Assembly (NCBI RefSeq): GCF_000250655.1
Contig: NC_016935.1
Span: forward strand, 8,583,501-8,647,500
Source: Paenibacillus mucilaginosus 3016
Lineage (GTDB): Bacteria; Bacillota; Bacilli; Paenibacillales; NBRC-103111
Reading direction: 5' to 3'
DNA: 64,000 bases
Position 1 is the stretch's first letter. The number at the start of each line of letters is the position of its first letter. Below are positions 43,667 to 52,545 of the stretch, piece after piece. Below the pieces are notes generated by a model, which searched no databases, was not told the DNA's origin, and saw only the letters and a list, made by a program, of their open reading frames with translations. The position numbers and the translations under genes are program-made.

Positions 43667-44443
43667 TCAGTCCCAGGCTCCCGGGGCAAGCGGCTCGTTG
43701 TCCGAGAACAGGTCCGGGTCCTTCTCCAGCATGGCCTTCAATTCTTCGTACAACCGGACAGCGCTGCACACATACACCAGCGCATCACCCAGCTGCCCCC
43801 GGTACCAGGCACCTCTGCGTTCCAGCGCCTCCTCCACCTTCCAGAAATGCTGGGACCAGCTTAAGCCGCAGTGGCGCCGGGATGGAACGGGAATCTCCGT
43901 CCCGTCCGGCAGTACGGTGAACAGCGCCTCATGATCGTCTGTCATCCGGCCGGGAATGTCCACCCATTCCTCAATCCCATGGATGTAGGTGTTCCGCCGG
44001 AAATCGACGCCGACCAGCAGAATCACCGCTTCCCGGTCGAGCAGCCGGCCCCAGGCGGAGCCGCGGGCGCACGGCGTATCGAACCGTTCATCCCCCGCCG
44101 TGAATGCCGCGGCGTCCCGGCCCAGCGCGGCTACCGAATGGGTCGGATGCCAGGAGCGGACCACCCCCGGACGCTGACGGAAGAGTTCCGTCAGGATGCC
44201 CACACAGGTGGGCGATGCTGCTACGTGAAACCGCGGATTCTGCGCGTTGATATATGACCAGGTATGCGTGGGAAGCACAAGGAGTCCGTCCTTCATGTAG
44301 CCGGATAAGGCATCCAGCACGGTGTCGGCCCCGCCCTCCACATCGCCGATCTTCTTCATGGAAGAGTGCATAAGCACCGTTCCCCCGGGATCAATGCCCA
44401 TCGCTCTAAGCTGGGCGGTCAGGTCCTGCTGCGTATATCCCAT
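43667..44443 (-). CDS. AAC(3)-family N-acetyltransferase
   Basis: 258 residues, Antibiotic_NAT family: GTVLMHSSMKKIG, LLVLPTHTWSY, WHPTHSVAALG and GVDFRRNTYIHGIEE are the family blocks, the HPTHS histidine being part of the active site. Known members acetylate the 3-amino group of aminoglycosides using acetyl-CoA, but many chromosomal homologues have other or unknown substrates, so resistance cannot be claimed. The start at 44443 has AAGGGGAG upstream; a longer frame to 44551 is less likely. Monocistronic with its own terminator. Confidence 0.88.
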   Translation of the reverse strand: MGYTQQDLTAQLRAMGIDPGGTVLMHSSMKKIGDVEGGADTVLDALSGYMKDGLLVLPTHTWSYINAQNPRFHVAASPTCVGILTELFRQRPGVVRSWHPTHSVAALGRDAAAFTAGDERFDTPCARGSAWGRLLDREAVILLVGVDFRRNTYIHGIEEWVDIPGRMTDDHEALFTVLPDGTEIPVPSRRHCGLSWSQHFWKVEEALERRGAWYRGQLGDALVYVCSAVRLYEELKAMLEKDPDLFSDNEPLAPGAWD

Positions 44444-44609
44444 CTTCCGATTCTCCCCTTCCCTCCGGCTGTTCCTCTTCCTTCCGCCCGGGCAGAGCTG
44501 CACCCGCATCCGGTTGCCTTCCTGCTCCCCTATGGGATACAATGCAAGCAAGAACCCAAGCCTTCGGGCTCATCACGAATTCGATCATCATGGAAGGTAG
44601 GTTACAGCC

Positions 44610-44909
44610 TTGAATACGTTTTCTTCCGGTGACGCTATGGGCCTGCTCATCGTCGCCGTTGTCCTTCTGCTCCTCGGAGCCATGCTGGTCCGGGCGATCG
44701 GCCGCTCGAGCGCCGACCTGGAGCCGCTGCGCAAGCGCTGCCTGATGTGGACCCAGATCGGCGCCGGCCTCACGCTTCTGCAGATCGTCCTTCGCGGCGA
44801 CTGGCGCTTCGGCTCCGTGCTCCTGCTCATCACGCTGTTCACGGCAAGCCTATGGTATGCCGCCCGGCATTACGAGAACAAGCGGCGGCAGCAGCCCCCT
44901 TCGGAGTAA
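44610..44909 (+). CDS. Small hypothetical membrane protein
   Basis: 99 residues. Two hydrophobic segments (about 10-28 and 58-82) flank a short polar loop with a possible third weak one; the end is basic and polar. TTG start with AAGGTAGG 8 bases upstream; an internal ATG (codon 10) has a poorer site. It faces the UDG-like gene tail to tail. I do not recognise the family. Confidence 0.6.
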   Translation: MNTFSSGDAMGLLIVAVVLLLLGAMLVRAIGRSSADLEPLRKRCLMWTQIGAGLTLLQIVLRGDWRFGSVLLLITLFTASLWYAARHYENKRRQQPPSE

Positions 44910-44925
44910 GCCTCCCCGGAGCGGG

Positions 44926-45684
44926 TCAGCCGCCGCCGAAGAAGACCTCGGCCGCTGCCTGCATCGGTTCCCGGTTCCCGGCGAACTGCGCATGCCGGTG
45001 GCCGTTGGCTCCCGACGGGTGGGGGAAGCCCCACAGCACCTGACCGCTGTCCAAGAAGCCGTCCTCCGCCATGTGCCGGAGGACGGCTTCTACGATTTTG
45101 CCGAGCGGCACGATCAGCGGACGCCGGAGCAGCGGCAGTTCATGGGCGAGCGAGGCCCGCGCCGCCTCCAGCAGGAACGGCGAGGCCGGCAGCGCCGGGT
45201 TGTGGCCCGTGTAGTTGCGGCCGCCGGCGAAGACCGGGTCACGCAGCATAGAGGTCGTGTGCAGCAGCGCCTCGCCTTCGCCACCACCGCCGCCGAACAA
45301 GGCTCCGGCATCCGGAACACCGAGCAGGCGCGGCAGCCCGAGCCCCTCCAGCATGTCTTCCAGGTTCCGCCGCATCCCCCCAGCGAACCGGGCTTCCCGC
45401 TTCACCAGCCGGGCCGTCTCCTCCAGGGGGACGCCTTCGCCAAGCAGCCGGCGGGCCGTGCGGAAGGCGAGCTCCATCTGGGTCCAGCCCGGCGTGATGC
45501 CGATGATGACAAGCCGGGCGGCAGGATTCACATACTCGCCGTGCGGCGCGTAATACACCTCCACCCGTCCCTCCCGGTGAAGCCGGAAGGTACCCGTCAG
45601 CAGCTCCTCCCGTGTCAGCGGGCGGTCCCCCGGAAGCGAGAGAATCGCCTCCCTGTATTGTTCCAGTCGGCTCGTCAGCAGCAC
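44926..45684 (-). CDS. Uracil-DNA glycosylase superfamily-like protein
   Basis: 252 residues. The blocks VIIGITPGWTQMELAF (motif A region), a Gly-rich loop and the C-terminal FPHPSGANGHR (motif B with the HPS triad) place it in the UDG superfamily, in a group of uncharacterised bacterial proteins. The usual catalytic Asp of family 1 is not obvious, so base-excision activity is uncertain. GTG start with AGAGGAG before it. It is the last gene of a run after the SGNH hydrolase and ABC transporter, 37 bases from the permease stop. Confidence 0.7.
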   Translation of the reverse strand: MLLTSRLEQYREAILSLPGDRPLTREELLTGTFRLHREGRVEVYYAPHGEYVNPAARLVIIGITPGWTQMELAFRTARRLLGEGVPLEETARLVKREARFAGGMRRNLEDMLEGLGLPRLLGVPDAGALFGGGGGEGEALLHTTSMLRDPVFAGGRNYTGHNPALPASPFLLEAARASLAHELPLLRRPLIVPLGKIVEAVLRHMAEDGFLDSGQVLWGFPHPSGANGHRHAQFAGNREPMQAAAEVFFGGG

Positions 45685-45721
45685 GGCGCAAGCTCCTCTC
45701 TCGATCGGGCAGGCATCCGAT

Positions 45722-46702
45722 CTAGTAAACGTCCCTGCGGGTGAAGGATACGAACGATACCAGCAGCCCCGCCGCTCCCCACGCCAGCAGCACAAGGAGC
45801 GAGAAACCGAGCGACATCCCCTCGATCGGCGGTGCCGCATCCTCCAGATAATCGATCAGCTCCAGATTGACCATGAAGAGATATTTGGCCGACTCCCAGG
45901 AGGCCACCATTTCCTTCAGGATGACGCCGGCAATCAGGCAGGCCAGCATGATGCCCATGCCGGCGGCGGTGCTGCGGATGAGCACCGACAGCATGAACGA
46001 GAGCGTCGCCACCACGAGCGACACGAACCAGGCCAGCCCCATCTCCATCGCGATGTACTGCCACTGCGGCAGCGAATGCACCCGGGAGGCATCGAGCTCT
46101 CCCCCGCTGGCGGAGAAGCCGGTCAGCACCGGCGCCCCCCAGCCCTGGAAGCCGAAGACGGCCCCGGAGATCAGCGCCGAGAGCAGCCCGAACATCAGGA
46201 TGATGAAGGAGACGGCCAGGGTCAGCGCCAGATATTTGCTGAGGAGGATGCGCCAGCGCCTCACCGGACGGGTCAGCAGCACCTTCACGGTGCCCGCGCT
46301 GTGCTCCGAGGATACGATATCCGAGGCGATCACCATCATCATCAGCGGAAGCAGCAGCGTCGTCGCGTTCTCCACGAAGTTGCGGACGAACGTCGGGGCG
46401 CCCGGCAGTGCCGGATTCACATCGGCGTCGAGATAATACTGCTGCTGGGCGATGCGGATCTGCAGCTCCGCGCGGGAGGCTTCCGGCACCCGGCCGGAAT
46501 TCAGCCGGTTTTCCCAGTTCGAGATCTGCTGCTGCACGGCCGTCCGCCAGTCCACATTGCCGAACCGCTTCAGGTTCTCCATCCCCTGCCGGTACTGCGC
46601 ATAAGTGAAGAGGGAGATGAGCACCGCGATGATCAGCGTGACCACGAGCAGCTTCCGTTTGCCGGTGAGCTTCAGCATTTCGTTATAAACCAGATTAATC
46701 AA
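45722..46702 (-). CDS. ABC-2 type exporter permease
   Basis: 326 residues. TM1 at 17-34, a 90-residue extracytoplasmic helical region, then five TM segments starting with LLLPLMMMVIASDIVSSEHS and TVKVLLTRPVRRWRILLSKY, as in ABC-2 permeases of the NatB/YhaP-like kind. TTG start within the end of the ATPase gene (8-base overlap), GAGGG site. Forms an exporter with the ATPase; cargo unknown. Confidence 0.88.
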   Translation of the reverse strand: MINLVYNEMLKLTGKRKLLVVTLIIAVLISLFTYAQYRQGMENLKRFGNVDWRTAVQQQISNWENRLNSGRVPEASRAELQIRIAQQQYYLDADVNPALPGAPTFVRNFVENATTLLLPLMMMVIASDIVSSEHSAGTVKVLLTRPVRRWRILLSKYLALTLAVSFIILMFGLLSALISGAVFGFQGWGAPVLTGFSASGGELDASRVHSLPQWQYIAMEMGLAWFVSLVVATLSFMLSVLIRSTAAGMGIMLACLIAGVILKEMVASWESAKYLFMVNLELIDYLEDAAPPIEGMSLGFSLLVLLAWGAAGLLVSFVSFTRRDVY

Positions 46703-47606
46703 TGCTCTGCCCTCCTGTCAGTTCCAGGAACAAGTCTTCGAGCGACGGCAGCTTCCGGTTCATCTCCAGGACGTCCACGCCCGCTTCCACCAGCGCCCGG
46801 TTCCACCGGCCGATCTCCCCTTCCTGATACGGGGTCACGACATACTCCTCCTGCCGCTCGACGTCCGGAGTCAGCCCTTCAAGCACCTGCCGGCCCTTCT
46901 CGGGCGAAGAGAGCTTCCACAGCACCCGCTCCTGCCGGGACAGCAGGGTGTGGACCGCATCCACCCGGACCACCTCGCCCTTCGAGATGATCGCCACCCG
47001 GTCGCACAGCTGCTGGATCTCGCCGAGCAGATGGCTTGAGACGAAGACGGTCAGTCCTTCCTTCTCGGCCAGGAAGCGGATGAACTCCCGCATCTCGCGG
47101 ATGCCCGACGGATCAAGCCCGTTGGTCGGCTCATCCAGAATGAGCACCTTGGGACGACCCAGCAGCGCCTGTGCGATACCGACCCGCTGCCGCATGCCGA
47201 GCGAATACGTCTTCACCTTGTCGTGAATCCGGGCGCTGAGCCCCACGAGCTCGACCACCTCGCGGATTCGAGCCTCATCGACCCCATCCATCATCCGGGC
47301 AAAATACTGCAGGTTGCTCCACCCGCTAAGATAGCCGTAAAGCTCCGGATTCTCCACAATGCAGCCAAGGTTGCTCATGGCCTGCGGGAACTGCTTGTCC
47401 ACATCATAGCCGCACACCTCGATCGTGCCGGCTGTGGGCCGGATCAGTCCAACGAGCATGCGGATGGTCGTCGTCTTGCCCGCCCCGTTCGGCCCGAGGA
47501 AGCCGAACACTTCGCCCCGCCGCAGCTCGAGGTCGATGCCGCGGATAATCTCCCGGCCGCCGATCACCTTGCGGAGGCCGCGCACCGCCAGCGTAATCTC
47601 ACTCAT
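46695..47606 (-). CDS. ABC exporter ATPase
   Basis: 303 residues. Walker A GPNGAGKTT, signature YSLGMRQRVGIAQ, Walker B VLILDEPTNGLDP and H-loop SSHLL, in the CcmA/NatA group of ABC-2 ATPases. A C-terminal extension of about 80 residues (VLWKLSSPEKG ... EDLFLELTGG) is normal for this group. The start at 47606 is next to GGGGGCGG; longer frames reach 47795. Follows the SGNH hydrolase gene by 14 bases. Confidence 0.92.
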   Translation of the reverse strand: MSEITLAVRGLRKVIGGREIIRGIDLELRRGEVFGFLGPNGAGKTTTIRMLVGLIRPTAGTIEVCGYDVDKQFPQAMSNLGCIVENPELYGYLSGWSNLQYFARMMDGVDEARIREVVELVGLSARIHDKVKTYSLGMRQRVGIAQALLGRPKVLILDEPTNGLDPSGIREMREFIRFLAEKEGLTVFVSSHLLGEIQQLCDRVAIISKGEVVRVDAVHTLLSRQERVLWKLSSPEKGRQVLEGLTPDVERQEEYVVTPYQEGEIGRWNRALVEAGVDVLEMNRKLPSLEDLFLELTGGQSID

Positions 47607-47620
47607 CTCCTCCGCCCCCT

Positions 47621-48415
47621 TTACCAGGTCACCAGTGCCGCAGCCCGTTCGGCAATGAGCTTGTACCCCTGCACGTTCGGGTGGAACTGGTCCGTATACA
47701 GATAATCGCTGACTTTGAGCTGGAACAGGTCGAAGGTCGGCACGAGCACCGTCTTCGGATAGGCGGCCGCCGTCTCCGCCGCCTGATAATTCCAATCCCG
47801 TACGATCTTGCTCGTCACGTTCGCATCCTTCAGCTCGATGAACGGATTATAGAGTCCGATAAGGAACAGATTCGCCTGCGGGTTCAGCTCCCGCAGCCGG
47901 CCGAGGATCCCCTGCAGCTGCTTCGTGTACTCCTCCTGAATCTTCGCCACCGCCGCAAGATCCAGCGTCGCCAGCGTCTCGCCGCCCCGGAACAGGTCAT
48001 TGCCGCCGATGCTGACCAGAATGATGTCGGCCGCCTTCACCTGGCCCTGTACAGCCGCCTGCCCGAGCATCTCCGCAAGCTGCGGCGAAGTCTGGCCGTT
48101 GACGCCCAGGTTCTCGAGGACCACCTCTTCCTTCGCCTTCCCTTTCAGGGCGTCCGCCAAATAGCCGGCGTACCCTTTGCCCTCCGGATCGCCGTACCCC
48201 CGGGTAAGGGAATCGCCCAGCGCAAGCACGCGGAACTTGCCGTCATCCTCCGCGGGAGCGGCCGGCACCTCCTGCACCGCTTCAGGGGGCTTCGTCAGCG
48301 TGACAGGGGGCACTTCACGGAAATAGTCATACAAGGTCCAGGCCAGGCCGGCCAGACAAGCGGCTGCCGCCAGCGCAGAGACCGCCATCAGCCATGGTAA
48401 CGTCTTTTCTCTCAA
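47621..48415 (-). CDS. Membrane-anchored SGNH/GDSL hydrolase
   Basis: 264 residues. An N-terminal TM (about 8-30) anchors an extracellular SGNH hydrolase: block I GDSLTRGYGD with the catalytic Ser, block II Gly in NLGVNGQTS, block III IGGND, and block V DQFHPN with the Asp-His pair. An esterase or lipase acting on envelope or extracellular esters is likely. TTG start with GGAGGAGG upstream. First gene of a four-gene run with an ABC exporter and a UDG-like protein; the functional link is not clear. Confidence 0.88.
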   Translation of the reverse strand: MREKTLPWLMAVSALAAAACLAGLAWTLYDYFREVPPVTLTKPPEAVQEVPAAPAEDDGKFRVLALGDSLTRGYGDPEGKGYAGYLADALKGKAKEEVVLENLGVNGQTSPQLAEMLGQAAVQGQVKAADIILVSIGGNDLFRGGETLATLDLAAVAKIQEEYTKQLQGILGRLRELNPQANLFLIGLYNPFIELKDANVTSKIVRDWNYQAAETAAAYPKTVLVPTFDLFQLKVSDYLYTDQFHPNVQGYKLIAERAAALVTW

Positions 48416-48913
48416 GGGTGCTCCTCCTCCGGTGATCCGTGAACTCCTCTTTCTTTTAAATGTACAGCATAAGAGCACTCAACTCCAAATCCTGCGCAAA
48501 GCGCCGCTGTCTCCAAAGACCCCGCTGGGGTGGGCGGGGAAGGACGTTTCACCAAAATATAAAGTTTGTGGTATATGTAACTGAAATGCTGCCGGCCTTC
48601 GTGTAAGATACTGCTTAGAGAACACAACAGACAGGAAACCCTCCGCACCCGGCCCGCTCCCTCCCGGAACGCCCTTCCCCCAGGCCGGTGTCCCCCGCAT
48701 GTCTCCTCTCCCCGAATCCCCGCATCGACTCCCCGGTCAGGCTCCACCTTCATGCCAAGAGCCGGTTCCGCTTCGTCTGAAGCCTGGAACCGGCTCTATT
48801 TCTGTTTTTCTCTAAGGCGTATTCTCGAGATAACAGGCGGGCTCGACTTTACCCTATAACAGCAAAAAAGAGCCTGGTGAGGGCTCCTTTTTGTATTCCT
48901 TTGGCAGCATCTT
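48416..48913. other. Intergenic region without a gene
   Basis: No convincing coding frame. It holds a perfect 12-bp stem AGAGCCGGTTCC / GGAACCGGCTCT (48758-48797) around a self-complementary loop, with T-rich sequence on the plus side, as if ending a plus-strand transcript that I cannot identify. The upstream regulatory region of the SGNH operon should also lie here, but I find no clear promoter. Confidence 0.5.
48865..48892 (-). terminator. Terminator of the secreted protein gene
   Basis: AAAAAGAGCC / GGGCTCCTTTTT stem, minus-strand tail TTTTTTGC. Confidence 0.8.
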
Positions 48914-49546
48914 TTACTGTGTGCAGCCGATCGGCAGAGTTAAGCCATAGAGCTTGGTGTTTCTGCACACGGTATCATGCCAGTAAGCCAATTGGTCGTC
49001 GAGATCCTTAGCGGCATGCTGCTGGATAATTTCCATGGAGGCCGTTGCTCCCGCAACATCGGCGGGGAAATACGCGGACCAGTAGTCCGTGCGGTCATAC
49101 CGGCCGATCCAAGTGCCGTCGACACCGAATTTCTTCTGCTCGGTAGCACCGATGACGGCCCCGTCGCTGTTCTTCAGCAGAATGAATACACCGCCGGTAA
49201 AGCCGGTCAGTTTCACGCTGTTCTTGGTGCGCGTTATAGCATCCAATTGACCCGCCAGCGGGCCGGAGCGCTGCAGGGTGGCGCGGGTATTCATGTAGCG
49301 TCCCCCGTTCGAGCTTTGCCAGGAAGCCTCCTGATATAAAGCAGGAATATCGCTTAGGGTCTGGGTTGTGGTCGTGGATGTTGTCCGCGGAGGAGTATAT
49401 CCGCCACCTCCGCCTCCGCCGCCTCCTTCTACATCTTCATTGCGCTGGGCGAGCGCCGAAGAGCCGGGCGCGACGGCGAGCAGGGCTGCCCCCGCAACAG
49501 TTAAGGACAGTAATGCCGTTTTCCATTTCGATTTTACCTTGTTCAT
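48914..49546 (-). CDS. Secreted hypothetical protein with polyglycine linker
   Basis: 210 residues. Signal peptide to about residue 34 (cleavage at ALA-QR), then a run of nine Gly and a Thr-rich stretch, then a compact domain of about 140 residues (NSVKLTGFTGGVFILLKNSD; GTWIGRYDRTDYWSAYFP) ending with two cysteines 14 residues apart. GGGAGG precedes the ATG; the frame extends to 49594 without a site. I do not recognise the domain. Monocistronic. Confidence 0.75.
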   Translation of the reverse strand: MNKVKSKWKTALLSLTVAGAALLAVAPGSSALAQRNEDVEGGGGGGGGGYTPPRTTSTTTTQTLSDIPALYQEASWQSSNGGRYMNTRATLQRSGPLAGQLDAITRTKNSVKLTGFTGGVFILLKNSDGAVIGATEQKKFGVDGTWIGRYDRTDYWSAYFPADVAGATASMEIIQQHAAKDLDDQLAYWHDTVCRNTKLYGLTLPIGCTQ

Positions 49547-49689
49547 ATATAAGTACCTCCCAAATTTGTTATTTCTTAGCGGCCGCATAATCAATATAAC
49601 GCCTTCCTTTGTTTTTGATAATTATCCTAATGTATACATTTATTGTATGTATTTAGCATAGCCGTCCTAGCTATGGTGGTTATATTTTG

Positions 49690-49716
49690 AAAAAAAGGAG
49701 CCCTAGTGGACTCCTT
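49690..49716 (-). terminator. Terminator of the EamA gene
   Basis: Minus-strand AAGGAG...CTCCTT hairpin followed by TTTTTTCAAAA. Confidence 0.75.
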
Positions 49717-49822
49717 CGTGTTGTTGAGAACGGATGAATAACTGAAAGACTGGAGATCGTCTGAACTGCTCCCGGACGCCGCTCCGTTATCGAAGCACCG
49801 GGAGACGGAAAGGGCGCTCCTG

Positions 49823-50803
49823 TTATCCCGTATGCGGTCGGCCCTGCCCGCTTCCCGCCTCTTCACCGGCCGCCGGCTCTCTCCCGCTGCGCTGCACGAC
49901 CCCGATCGCAGCCAGAATCAGCACCCCGCCCGCCAGCTGGACGGGATGAACCGTCTCCCCCAGCGCCAGCCAGCCGCAGACCACTCCAACCACGGGCACC
50001 AGATTGAGGTACATGGTCGTTACCGTTACATCCAGCCGCTGCAGTGCGTACAGGTACAGGAAATAACAGCCTGCGGAACAGCATACCGCAAGGAAGGCCA
50101 TGTTGACCCACGCACCGGCCGAAAACATCCCCCACTGCCGGTATTCGGCAAGGGCCGCCGGAAGCAGGAAGAGCGTGCCCCACCGGGTCTGGCTTGCTGT
50201 CATGAGCAGACCCGAGTACCGGGAGCCCAGTGCTTTGTTCACGAGCGTGTAGAACACCCATGCCGTCATGGCGCAGGCAATGAACAGGTTCCCGAGCAGA
50301 TGTCCGGGAGCGGAAGCGAGCTGCCCGCCCGCCGTCAGCGCCAGGAAGGTCCCCGCGGCGGCAAGCAGCAGACCGGCGCTTCGGACCGGCGACAGCCTCG
50401 TGCGGTTGAGCGCCAGGTCGAGACCCGTCGCAAGTATGGGAATGATGGCTGTTATCAAGGCCGCGTTCGAGGCGGTTGTGAGCGTCATCCCTTTGTTCTC
50501 GCAGTAAAAATAGACCGTAATCCCCAGCAGTCCGGCGAGGGCCATCCGACGCCGGTCAGGGCGTTCCACCTTAGCGCCCGGTTCCATTCTGCGCAGCAGC
50601 ACGCTCAGCAGCAGGGAAGCCATCAGGAACCGGATGGCAGCCATCGTGACCGGCGGCACCTCGCTCACCGTTACCTTGATCACGAGGAACGACACGCCCC
50701 ACAAAGCCACCGCGGCGGCCATGGCGGCATGAGCGGCAGGCTGCCCTCCGCCCCATCGCCTGATCCATCCTGTTCCGCCCGGTCTATGTCTCATTTGCTG
50801 CAT
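49823..50803 (-). CDS. EamA/DMT-superfamily exporter
   Basis: 326 residues, ten TM segments in two EamA halves (WGVSFLVIKVTVSEVPPVTM at the start of the first; AVCCSAGCYFLYLYALQRLD in the second). Such carriers export amino acids or other metabolites. The start at 50803 (MQQMRHR) has GGGGGG 6 bases upstream; the frame opens at 50887. A Gly/Glu-rich tail of 20 residues is extra. The AraC gene lies directly upstream in the same direction and may control it. Confidence 0.88.
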   Translation of the reverse strand: MQQMRHRPGGTGWIRRWGGGQPAAHAAMAAAVALWGVSFLVIKVTVSEVPPVTMAAIRFLMASLLLSVLLRRMEPGAKVERPDRRRMALAGLLGITVYFYCENKGMTLTTASNAALITAIIPILATGLDLALNRTRLSPVRSAGLLLAAAGTFLALTAGGQLASAPGHLLGNLFIACAMTAWVFYTLVNKALGSRYSGLLMTASQTRWGTLFLLPAALAEYRQWGMFSAGAWVNMAFLAVCCSAGCYFLYLYALQRLDVTVTTMYLNLVPVVGVVCGWLALGETVHPVQLAGGVLILAAIGVVQRSGREPAAGEEAGSGQGRPHTG

Positions 50804-50928
50804 GCCCATCCCCCCGCATTCTTTACTCCTGACCCATTGTACAAGGCAGGCAGGCGCGGGGTATTGTAAAAACTTGCTGCAGGCCATTCAGAGGCGATGA
50901 GAGGGATTGACGAAACTGCTGCCGGACG

Positions 50929-51738
50929 TTACCGGAGTGCATCGGTATAGGCCAGCGGGGTAACACCCGTGTAGCTCTTGAAGCTTTTGGTAAAGTGGCT
51001 CTGGTCGTAGAAGCCCGCCTCGGCCGCCACCTCGGCAATGCTACGGCGCTTGGCGAGCTCCCGCTTGGCGTAGTGCAGGCGCAGCATCGTCTGGTAAGCA
51101 TGGGGCGGAATCCGGAAGGCACCGGTAAACCGGTGTACGAGCCGGAACCGGCTGAGCCCCGATACGGCTTCCAGCCGCTCCAGCGTCACCCCTTCCAGAG
51201 CATGGGCGTGCAGATACTCCTGCACCCGCGCAAGCTTACGGCGCTCGCCGGCCGTACCCGCCGCATAGGCTTCGACCTCGGCGTTCGGGTTCAGCAGGCC
51301 GCCGGCCAGCTGCAGCAGCCGGGTCTCGGTCTCCAGCGGGGACCTCCGCCCGGCGAGACACTCGGCCACGCGGTTCATCAGCCCGCGGCTTCTCCGCGTG
51401 CTCTTCCGGTCCATGACGAGAGACGGGCCGCTGAGCCGCAGTTCTTCTCCCAGCCCCTCCATCCATTCTGCATGGATGAAGAGCATTTTGTACCGCCACC
51501 CGGACGCCTCCAAGGGGCTGCAGGCATGCGGCACATAGGGCGGGATCCAGATCAGTCTGCCCGCCTTCATGTCCAGCTCCCGGCCGTCGCACCAGACCCG
51601 GCTGGCTCCGTCCTCCACGATGCCGAGGGAATATTCTTCGTGAAAATGCTTTTTGGCCGGCATTTCGCCTGCAGCACAAACCTTGCATTCGAGTTGCGGC
51701 AGGGCCGGATCCCGGTAAAACCGGATATCGTGCGGCAT
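50929..51738 (-). CDS. AraC-family regulator
   Basis: 269 residues. N-terminal AraC_binding cupin (KKHFHEEYSLGIVEDG; WIPPYVPHAC) and C-terminal double HTH (LEGVTLERLEAVSGLSRFRL; SIAEVAAEAGFYDQSHFTKSF). This architecture is typical of regulators that control a neighbouring EamA exporter. The ATG at 51738 is 7 bases from AAAGGAG; the ATG two codons earlier is too close to it. The effector is unknown. Confidence 0.9.
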   Translation of the reverse strand: MPHDIRFYRDPALPQLECKVCAAGEMPAKKHFHEEYSLGIVEDGASRVWCDGRELDMKAGRLIWIPPYVPHACSPLEASGWRYKMLFIHAEWMEGLGEELRLSGPSLVMDRKSTRRSRGLMNRVAECLAGRRSPLETETRLLQLAGGLLNPNAEVEAYAAGTAGERRKLARVQEYLHAHALEGVTLERLEAVSGLSRFRLVHRFTGAFRIPPHAYQTMLRLHYAKRELAKRRSIAEVAAEAGFYDQSHFTKSFKSYTGVTPLAYTDALR

Positions 51739-51863
51739 GTGCATTCTCCTTTCTCTTCTGCTCCCCCTTCGCCTGCTCTCCGCTCCGGTTGACCCGTCCC
51801 GAAAAAGGGCGTATCCTTGACCTTGTCGCTACGTATTCCCTTCCTGCAAAGGAGCGCTTACAT

Positions 51864-52544
51864 ATGAATTCTTCAACCAGCGGCGTCCATTCTGCCGGGC
51901 AGGATGGGCGTGTGCTTATCATCACCGCCGTCGACGCCGAGCGGGAGGCCGTGCTCCGCGGTCTCGGCCGCTCCGCTCGCTTCGAGGTCATCGCCGCAGG
52001 GGTGGGCCCGGCCGCCGCTGCCGCCGGTACGGCCGCAGCCCTTGCGGCCGGGAACTACCGCCTCGTCGTCAGCGCCGGCATCGGCGGGGGCTTCCCCGGC
52101 CGGGCGGCCGTCGGCTCGATCGTCGCCGCCACGGCCATCGTGGCCGCCGACCTCGGCGCGGAGACACCGGAGGGCTTCCGCAGCGTGGACGAGCTCGGCT
52201 TCGGCAGCTCCCGGCTGGCGGTCGACAGCGCGAGGACGGCCCGCTTCGCGGAGGCGCTCGCCGCCGCCGGGCTGCCGGGCGCAAGCGGGCCGGTGCTCAC
52301 CGTCTCGACGGTGACCGGCTCCGCCGCCACAGCCGAAGCGCTTGCCGTGCGGGTGCCCGGTGCTGCCGCCGAGGCCATGGAAGGCTTCGGCGTGGCCACC
52401 GCCGCCGCGCAGTACGGACTTCCCGTGATGGAGGTCCGCGCCATCTCCAATGCGGTCGGTCCGAGGGACCGTGCCGCCTGGCGCATTCCCGAAGCGCTGA
52501 AGGCGCTTGAAGCAGCAAGTACCCTTTTCCTGGAGGTCCTGTAA
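51864..52544 (+). CDS. mqnB: Futalosine hydrolase
   Basis: 226 residues, nucleoside phosphorylase/hydrolase fold: start VLIITAVDAERE, the VSAGIGGGFPG loop, EAMEGFGVATAA with the purine-contacting residues and RAISNAVGPRD. It releases hypoxanthine from futalosine in the alternative menaquinone route. AAAGGAG lies 9 bases before the ATG; the frame opens at 51789. It is followed, with one base between, by mqnD, so both are translated from one message. Confidence 0.9.
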   Translation: MNSSTSGVHSAGQDGRVLIITAVDAEREAVLRGLGRSARFEVIAAGVGPAAAAAGTAAALAAGNYRLVVSAGIGGGFPGRAAVGSIVAATAIVAADLGAETPEGFRSVDELGFGSSRLAVDSARTARFAEALAAAGLPGASGPVLTVSTVTGSAATAEALAVRVPGAAAEAMEGFGVATAAAQYGLPVMEVRAISNAVGPRDRAAWRIPEALKALEAASTLFLEVL

Positions 52545-52545
52545 G

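Noticed and set aside
43667..44443. AAC(3)-like gene as an acquired aminoglycoside resistance gene
   Set aside because: Base composition matches its neighbours and there are no mobile elements; family membership alone does not show resistance.
48412..48753. 113-codon minus-strand frame upstream of the SGNH hydrolase
   Set aside because: No ribosome site, no domain, and it crosses a probable regulatory region.
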